Source: JAHJSA01 sp038204345 (GTDB lineage: Bacteria; Actinomycetota; Thermoleophilia; RBG-16-64-13). From it: 7,151 nucleotides of DNA. Under the pieces are notes generated by a model, which made no database searches, was not told the DNA's origin, and saw only the letters and a program-made list of their open reading frames with translations. The stretch lies in contig JBBRDB010000134.1 in the NCBI GenBank assembly GCA_038204345.1, positions 1 through 7,151 of the forward strand. The letters run 5' to 3'. The stretch's first letter is position 1. Each line of letters opens with the position of its first letter. The position numbers and the translations under genes were made by a program. Positions 5,607-7,151 of the stretch are shown piece after piece.

Positions 5607-6906
5607 CGGCCACCGTACCTACTGCTGTCGCCGCGTCCAAGTCGATGTCGAGGGACACATCCATAGACGTGTCGAGGGAGGCGCCGTCTATGGGATCCTC
5701 TCCCGCCAGGAGCATCTCGCCCGCCTGCTCACGCACACCCTGGATCTCGGTGTTGTAGATATCGAGCAGTTCGTCGTCGAACAACGAACGCTTGAAGGCC
5801 ACGCTCTTGGAGCGGACGCGACACGTGAGCAAAGCCGCCTCGTCATCGGTGATGGAGATGTCGTGCTCGGCGAGTTTGAGCTTCAGCGTCTCGGCTCCCG
5901 AGTACTTGCCCAAGATGTAGCGCCGCGTGAGGCCCACCGCCTCGGGCGGGAAGACCTCGTAATTCGACGGGTCGCACATCGTGGCGTTGGCGCGGTTCTC
6001 GCACTCGTAGACGAAGAGGTTGGCGCCTACGATAGGCTTCCACGTGGGCAGAGGACGATTGGAGGCGCGGGCCACGTACTCCGAGAGTTCGCGGAACTTG
6101 TCGGTGTGCAGGCCCAGCGGCTCGTGCTCGATGTATTCCAAGGCCATGGCCAACTCCTCGAGAGCCGCGTTGCCCGCGCGTTCGCCCAGGCCGTTCACCG
6201 TGGTGTTCACGAAGGTGGCACCCGCCTTGATGCCGGCGATGGCGTTCGCCGTGGCCATGCCGAAGTCGTTGTGGGTGTGCATCTCCACGTCGATGCCGAC
6301 CACGTCGATGAGTGTCTTTACCTTCATGAAGGTGTTGAAGGGATCGAGGATGCCGAGGGTGTCGCAGAAGCGGATCCGGTCGGCGCCCGCCTCCCTAGCC
6401 GTGCGGGCGAAGGCGAGGAGGAACTCCATGTCGGCGCGGGACGCATCCTCGGCGTTCACCGAGACGTAGACGTTGTTCTCCTTGGCGAAGAGCACGGCGC
6501 GCTTGACACTGTCGAGCACCCACTCGCGGCTCTGTCGCAGCTTGTGCTCTATGTGGATGTCGCTGGCCGACATGCTGATAGCCACGGCATCCACTCCGCA
6601 CGCCAGTGAGGCCTCCACGTCGGAGACAACGGCACGGTTCCAGGCCAGCACGCTGCAGTTGAGGTCCATGGCCGCGATCTGCCGCACGGCCTCTTTCTCG
6701 GCACCACCCATGGTGGGGATGCCCGCCTCTATCTGGTACACGCCCACATCATCGAGGAGCTTTGCGATACGAGTCTTCTCTTCGGTGGCGAAGACCACGC
6801 CCGCCGTCTGCTCCCCGTCGCGGAGCGTCGTATCGTCGATGTGAACGGGGCCCGGTTTGTCTCCCAACGGCCGCTGGAGAAGGAAGGCGCCGAAGTTCTC
6901 CCGCAT
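5596..6906 (-). CDS. NifV-like synthase paralogue lacking the HxSGxH catalytic loop
   Basis: A 436-residue DRE-TIM acyl-transferase homologue, colinear without gaps with the next gene up to about residue 385. The barrel looks functional and strongly NifV-like: DDTTLRDGEQ (24-33), GIPTMGG (62-68), LAWNR (87-91), HKL (121-123), NAEDASRADM (151-160, Glu153), HTHNDFG (210-216), and NTTVNGLGERAGN (234-246). The linker loop that reads HESGIH in the paralogue is YECENR here (300-305), and GKHSG is GKYSG (333-337), so both catalytic-loop histidines and H335 are gone, while Y316 is kept. After residue 387 there is a roughly 50-residue acidic tail. The start at 6906 is set by AGGAGGT, 3 bases upstream; the open frame to 7071 is rejected as a Gly/Arg/Pro-rich leader. 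A regulatory or half-active subunit of a heteromer with the next gene is the favoured reading; a pseudo-enzyme or a novel reaction is also possible. Confidence 0.85.
   Translation of the reverse strand: MRENFGAFLLQRPLGDKPGPVHIDDTTLRDGEQTAGVVFATEEKTRIAKLLDDVGVYQIEAGIPTMGGAEKEAVRQIAAMDLNCSVLAWNRAVVSDVEASLACGVDAVAISMSASDIHIEHKLRQSREWVLDSVKRAVLFAKENNVYVSVNAEDASRADMEFLLAFARTAREAGADRIRFCDTLGILDPFNTFMKVKTLIDVVGIDVEMHTHNDFGMATANAIAGIKAGATFVNTTVNGLGERAGNAALEELAMALEYIEHEPLGLHTDKFRELSEYVARASNRPLPTWKPIVGANLFVYECENRANATMCDPSNYEVFPPEAVGLTRRYILGKYSGAETLKLKLAEHDISITDDEAALLTCRVRSKSVAFKRSLFDDELLDIYNTEIQGVREQAGEMLLAGEDPIDGASLDTSMDVSLDIDLDAATAVGTVADDS
5646..5693 (-). repeat. Two-unit 24-bp repeat coding for the acidic tail
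   Basis: TGTCGAGGGA occurs at 5646-5655 and again at 5670-5679, a period of 24 bases or 8 codons. In protein terms the units are SLDTSMDV and SLDIDLDA (residues 410-425) in the C-terminal tail of the loop-less synthase. The repeat suggests local duplication in a disordered acidic segment. Confidence 0.5.
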
Positions 6907-6909
6907 GTT

Positions 6910-6916
6910 ACCTCCT
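6910..6916 (-). promoter_or_regulatory. Ribosome binding site of the first synthase
   Basis: AGGAGGT on the gene strand, 3 bases before ATG at 6906, a near-perfect match to the anti-Shine-Dalgarno. It fixes the 436-residue form and excludes the upstream open frame. Confidence 0.8.
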
Positions 6917-6935
6917 GTCCGCTCGGGAAGCGCAG

Positions 6936-6941
6936 AGTCTA
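6936..6941 (-). promoter_or_regulatory. -10-like element upstream of the synthase pair
   Basis: The minus strand reads TAGACT in the only moderately AT-containing part of the leader. A start about 7 bases downstream would give a leader of about 20 bases with the AGGAGGT. No convincing -35 is visible, so an activator or alternative sigma factor may be needed. Confidence 0.3.
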
Positions 6942-7003
6942 CCACAGGGCACCCGAATGCCGGCCCGCCGAAGGGCCTTTGAGGGGCCTCCACCACGCAC
7001 CGG

Positions 7004-7023
7004 CCCCCCCGCCTCACCCCCCC
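7004..7023 (-). other. Potential G-quadruplex upstream of the synthase pair
   Basis: The plus strand has C7 (7004-7010) and C7 (7017-7023) separated by GCCTCA. The minus, gene-sense strand therefore carries two G7 runs 6 bases apart, enough for four GGG tracts with loops of 1, 6 and 1. It lies about 100 bases upstream of the first synthase start. Confidence 0.4.
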
Positions 7024-7077
7024 GCCGTGGCCACCCGCGAGGGATAGATCCGGCGGGGCGCACCCGCCCAACCGAGT

Positions 7078-7114
7078 CGGCGGCGGCCCGCGGTTGACAC
7101 TGACTACGCCGCCG
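7078..7114. other. 8-bp inverted repeat enclosing a TTGACA
   Basis: CGGCGGCG (7078-7085) and CGCCGCCG (7107-7114) flank 21 bases containing a perfect plus-strand TTGACA (7094-7099). No AT-rich -10 follows at 16-18 bases. No gene is recognisable in 6907-7151; this stretch is probably an upstream regulatory or terminator region. Confidence 0.25.
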
Positions 7115-7151
7115 GCCCGTGCGGGGTTTGACCAGGGGTGCCGCAGGATAG

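Noticed and set aside
5581..6609. Long plus-strand open frame (342 codons) opposite the first synthase
   Set aside because: It lies antisense to a gene with clear family motifs. Its product is a low-complexity Val/Gly/His/Arg/Glu mixture with no recognisable domain, as expected from the complement of GC-rich codons.
6907..7071. Upstream in-frame extension of the first synthase
   Set aside because: The extension is Gly/Arg/Pro-rich, crosses the -10-like site and poly-C tracts, and AGGAGGT points to ATG at 6906.
7094..7099. Perfect TTGACA as a plus-strand promoter -35
   Set aside because: No AT-containing -10 lies 16-18 bases downstream (the sequence there is GC-rich), and no plus-strand gene follows inside the window. 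A second TTGACC at 7128-7133 is too close to the edge to judge.
1..7151. tRNA, rRNA, CRISPR array, insertion sequence or toxin-antitoxin pair
   Set aside because: No cloverleaf, spaced direct-repeat array, transposase motif or terminal inverted repeats with target duplications were found by eye on either strand.

Overview
This is a GC-rich stretch in which all seven supported genes read leftward (minus strand). Purine-rich Shine-Dalgarno sequences, GTG and TTG starts, GC-rich codon use and a Tat-type lipoprotein with a Gly/Thr/Ala linker suggest a high-GC Gram-positive bacterium, most likely an actinobacterial lineage. That is an inference from style, since no rRNA or marker gene is present. 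I see no tRNA, CRISPR array, transposase or phage gene.

Read in the direction of transcription (right to left): (1) 6907-7151 is a non-coding leader with two C7 tracts (G7 on the gene strand), an inverted repeat and a -10-like element. (2) Two adjacent NifV/homocitrate-synthase-type acyl-transferases follow (5596-6906 and 4383-5606), overlapping or abutting. Their barrels and linkers align without gaps for most of their length, but they have diverged in complementary ways. The first keeps a NifV-like barrel but has lost the catalytic HxSGxH loop; the second keeps the loop but has altered barrel pocket residues. (3) A hairpin- and palindrome-rich gap (4284-4382) leads to a 67-residue protein of unknown function, followed by a small terminator-like hairpin. 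(4) A GNAT acetyltransferase and an isocitrate-dehydrogenase-family enzyme form a two-gene unit (4023 to 2577). (5) A good promoter at 2510-2538 precedes potA and potD-like genes for a polyamine-type ABC importer (2486 to 155), overlapping by 17 bases. (6) A 16-bp perfect hairpin at 53-88 and two weaker ones lie after potD.

The synthase pair and the dehydrogenase are the kinds of enzyme that start and finish 2-oxoacid chain elongation: acetyl-CoA condensation, then oxidative decarboxylation (citrate to 2-oxoglutarate, or homocitrate to 2-oxoadipate). The aconitase-type isomerase that would link them is not in the window, so a shared pathway is inferred. The importer genes seem separate in function; their permease partners are not between the window's left edge and potD.

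The most interesting item is the synthase pair. In this family the loop histidine reaches into the neighbouring subunit's barrel, so the two proteins could form an obligate heteromer with one composite active site.
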